In this document: positions 63,043 through 64,000 of the stretch, in pieces | How positions within the stretch are numbered: the stretch's first letter is position 1 | Layout: each line of letters begins with the position of its first letter | Source of the DNA: Tomitella gaofuii | Lineage (GTDB): Bacteria; Actinomycetota; Actinomycetes; Mycobacteriales; Mycobacteriaceae | Length of the DNA: 64,000 nt | Direction of reading: 5' to 3' | Assembly (NCBI RefSeq): GCF_014126825.1 | Contig: NZ_CP059900.1 | Coordinates: 1,178,001-1,242,000, forward strand | The notes under the pieces: model-generated | Told to the model about the DNA's origin: nothing | The model's database searches: none | Seen by the model: the letters and a program-made list of their open reading frames with translations, nothing else | Translations under genes and position numbers: made by a program

Positions 63043-63534
63043 ATGCGGGTATTCGTCCCGATGACCGTGCCGATGCTGGAACAGCTCTCCCAGGACAGGC
63101 TGTTCATGCCGCTGAGCGGGACGGTGTTCACGGTCACGCCGGCGCTGCGTGAGGAGTACACGGCGGACGGCGATGACGAACTCGCCGAGGTGGCGATGGC
63201 GGAGGCGGCGCGGGCCTCGTTGCGCCTGCTGTCGGCGCAGCCCGGAGCCCGGATGCGCAGGGTCGTCCTCAGCGCGGATGTCGCCGCGGCCGAGCACCGT
63301 CCGGACCTCGACGCTGCGGTCGCGCGCGTGCAGGAGCCGATCACGCTCAAGCAGGTCGCGTCCGTCCACGTCGATCTCGAGGATGCGGAGGACGACGTCC
63401 GGCGTGCGGCGGAGGTCGTCGACGCGGCGGATCTGGGCGACGAGGACGCGGAGTTCGCGCTGGGCGACGCGGAGGACCACTCCCTGGCCTGGTACGCCAC
63501 CCAGGAGTTGCCGTTCCTGCTCGAACTGATGTGA
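63043..63534 (+). CDS. Conserved unknown protein (Rv3231c type, DUF6912)
   Basis: 163 aa. Begins MRVFVPMTVPMLEQLSQDRL and ends AEFALGDAEDHSLAWYATQELPFLLELM; both ends match M. tuberculosis Rv3231c from memory. Acidic, no signal peptide or membrane helix. ATG 63043 has TGGAG seven bases upstream and matches the homologue; GTG 63037 is two codons longer. Lies 24 bp after the WES gene, probably the same operon. Function unknown. Confidence 0.8.
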   Translation: MRVFVPMTVPMLEQLSQDRLFMPLSGTVFTVTPALREEYTADGDDELAEVAMAEAARASLRLLSAQPGARMRRVVLSADVAAAEHRPDLDAAVARVQEPITLKQVASVHVDLEDAEDDVRRAAEVVDAADLGDEDAEFALGDAEDHSLAWYATQELPFLLELM

Positions 63535-63625
63535 GGGCGGGGGTGGGCCTCGCGTGGCGGCGCGGGCGGGGCCGTGTGCGGTCCGCATGCCGGTAGGCGC
63601 GTTCCCCTCACGCCGCCGATGCGGT

Positions 63626-63645
63626 AACCTACGGTTGCGTAGGTT
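63626..63645. promoter_or_regulatory. Perfect 8-bp palindrome over a -10 element
   Basis: AACCTACG-GTTG-CGTAGGTT, perfect arms around 4 bp. A -10-like TAACCT (63625-63630) overlaps the left arm, 40 bases before the next gene's start. A strong candidate operator for the reductase gene that follows. Confidence 0.65.
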
Positions 63646-63669
63646 GCGGGGCGGAGTGGATCGCCGGGC

Positions 63670-64000
63670 ATGACGGATAGCGGGACGAGGGGACGGGCTG
63701 TGGGATTCGACCTGGGACACAGGGTCGCGCAGGTGCGGCAGTGGCTGGAGGAGCCGGCCAAGGACGTGGCGACCACCGGATCGCCGCGAAGGAACATGCT
63801 GCGCGGCGCGGTCGCGCGGGTGACGACGCCGCTGCTGCCGGACGACTACCTGCACCTGGTCAACCCGCTCTGGTCGGCCCGCGAGCTGCGGGGGCAGATC
63901 GTCGAGGTCCGCCCCGAGACGGCCGACTCGGCCACGCTGGTGATCAAGCCGGGCTGGGGGTTCCGCTTCGACTACCGTCCCGGTCAGTACATCGGCATCG
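63670..64000 (+). CDS. Flavodoxin/ferredoxin-reductase-like desaturase partner, N-terminal part (Rv3230c type)
   Basis: Truncated by the window edge after 110 codons. Reads [29 protein letters not shown], then [28 protein letters not shown], the start of the FAD-binding domain of ferredoxin-NADP reductase-like proteins. It matches Rv3230c from memory, which feeds electrons from NADPH to the DesA3 stearoyl-CoA desaturase; desA3 would be expected just beyond the edge. ATG 63670 chosen; GTG 63700 after GAGGGGAC is possible. Confidence 0.88.
   Translation, partial: MTDSGTRGRAVGFDLGHRVAQVRQWLEEPAKDVATTGSPRRNMLRGAVARVTTPLLPDDYLHLVNPLWSARELRGQIVEVRPETADSATLVIKPGWGFRFDYRPGQYIGI

Overview
The window is high-GC actinobacterial chromosome, almost certainly order Mycobacteriales (mycolic-acid bacteria). 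Gene content and order follow, from memory, the M. tuberculosis segment Rv3305c down to Rv3230c: amiA1, lpdA, glpK/glpD, accA3-sseA-maf-accE-accD5, birA, purK-purE, fadE25, an LCP protein, rmlD-wbbL-GDP-mannose pyrophosphorylase, fbiA-fbiB, whiB2, manB-manA, ahcY, tmk, mtrA-mtrB-lpqB, comF, hpf, secA, a WES/DGAT protein, and the DesA3 reductase partner. The genus cannot be fixed by eye; Gordonia, Tsukamurella, Dietzia, Williamsia and Tomitella are all possible.

Region by region. 1-7.2 kb: end of an M20 amidohydrolase, a gamma-glutamylcyclotransferase-like protein, LpdA, a PAP2-type membrane protein and divergent glpK/glpD for glycerol use. 7.2-9.1 kb: an MpaB-like oxygenase divergent from a TetR regulator with a perfect operator between them. 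9.1-18.5 kb: acyl-CoA carboxylase subunits (AccA3, AccD5, epsilon), the biotin ligase BirA that charges AccA3, sulfur-transfer genes, Maf and small membrane proteins. 18.7-28.3 kb: an unrecognised 421-aa protein, purine genes purK-purE, then a TetR/acyl-CoA dehydrogenase/hydroxyacyl-CoA dehydrogenase fatty-acid block with three copies of one operator, and an alkyl-DHAP-synthase-like flavoprotein. 28.3-47.8 kb: a cell-envelope and cofactor block: LCP ligase, dTDP-rhamnose and rhamnosyltransferase genes, GDP-mannose supply (GMPP, ManB, ManA), F420 genes fbiA-fbiB, WhiB2, then ahcY and tmk. 47.9-51.6 kb: an accessory insertion. An endoglycoceramidase-like GH5 gene is cut in two by a 2,148-bp IS607-type element (serine transposase plus TnpB), and its 5' half also carries an in-frame amber codon. 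51.6-64 kb: the conserved mtrA-mtrB-lpqB signalling operon, a frameshifted comF, the ribosome hibernation factor hpf behind a structured leader, secA, and lipid-related genes ending in a truncated ferredoxin-reductase-like gene.

Most operons show 4-bp start/stop overlaps (GTGA or ATGA), and convergent gene pairs are often separated by long GC-rich hairpins. Three reading frames look damaged by single-base changes or read errors: the 3' end of rmlD, the middle of comF and possibly the 3' end of the PAP2 gene. The best candidates for new biology are the IS607/TnpB insertion with its predicted guide RNA, the unrecognised 421-aa protein, and several undescribed palindromic operators upstream of whiB2, the acyl-CoA dehydrogenase and the terminal reductase. 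No tRNA, rRNA, CRISPR array or prophage was seen.
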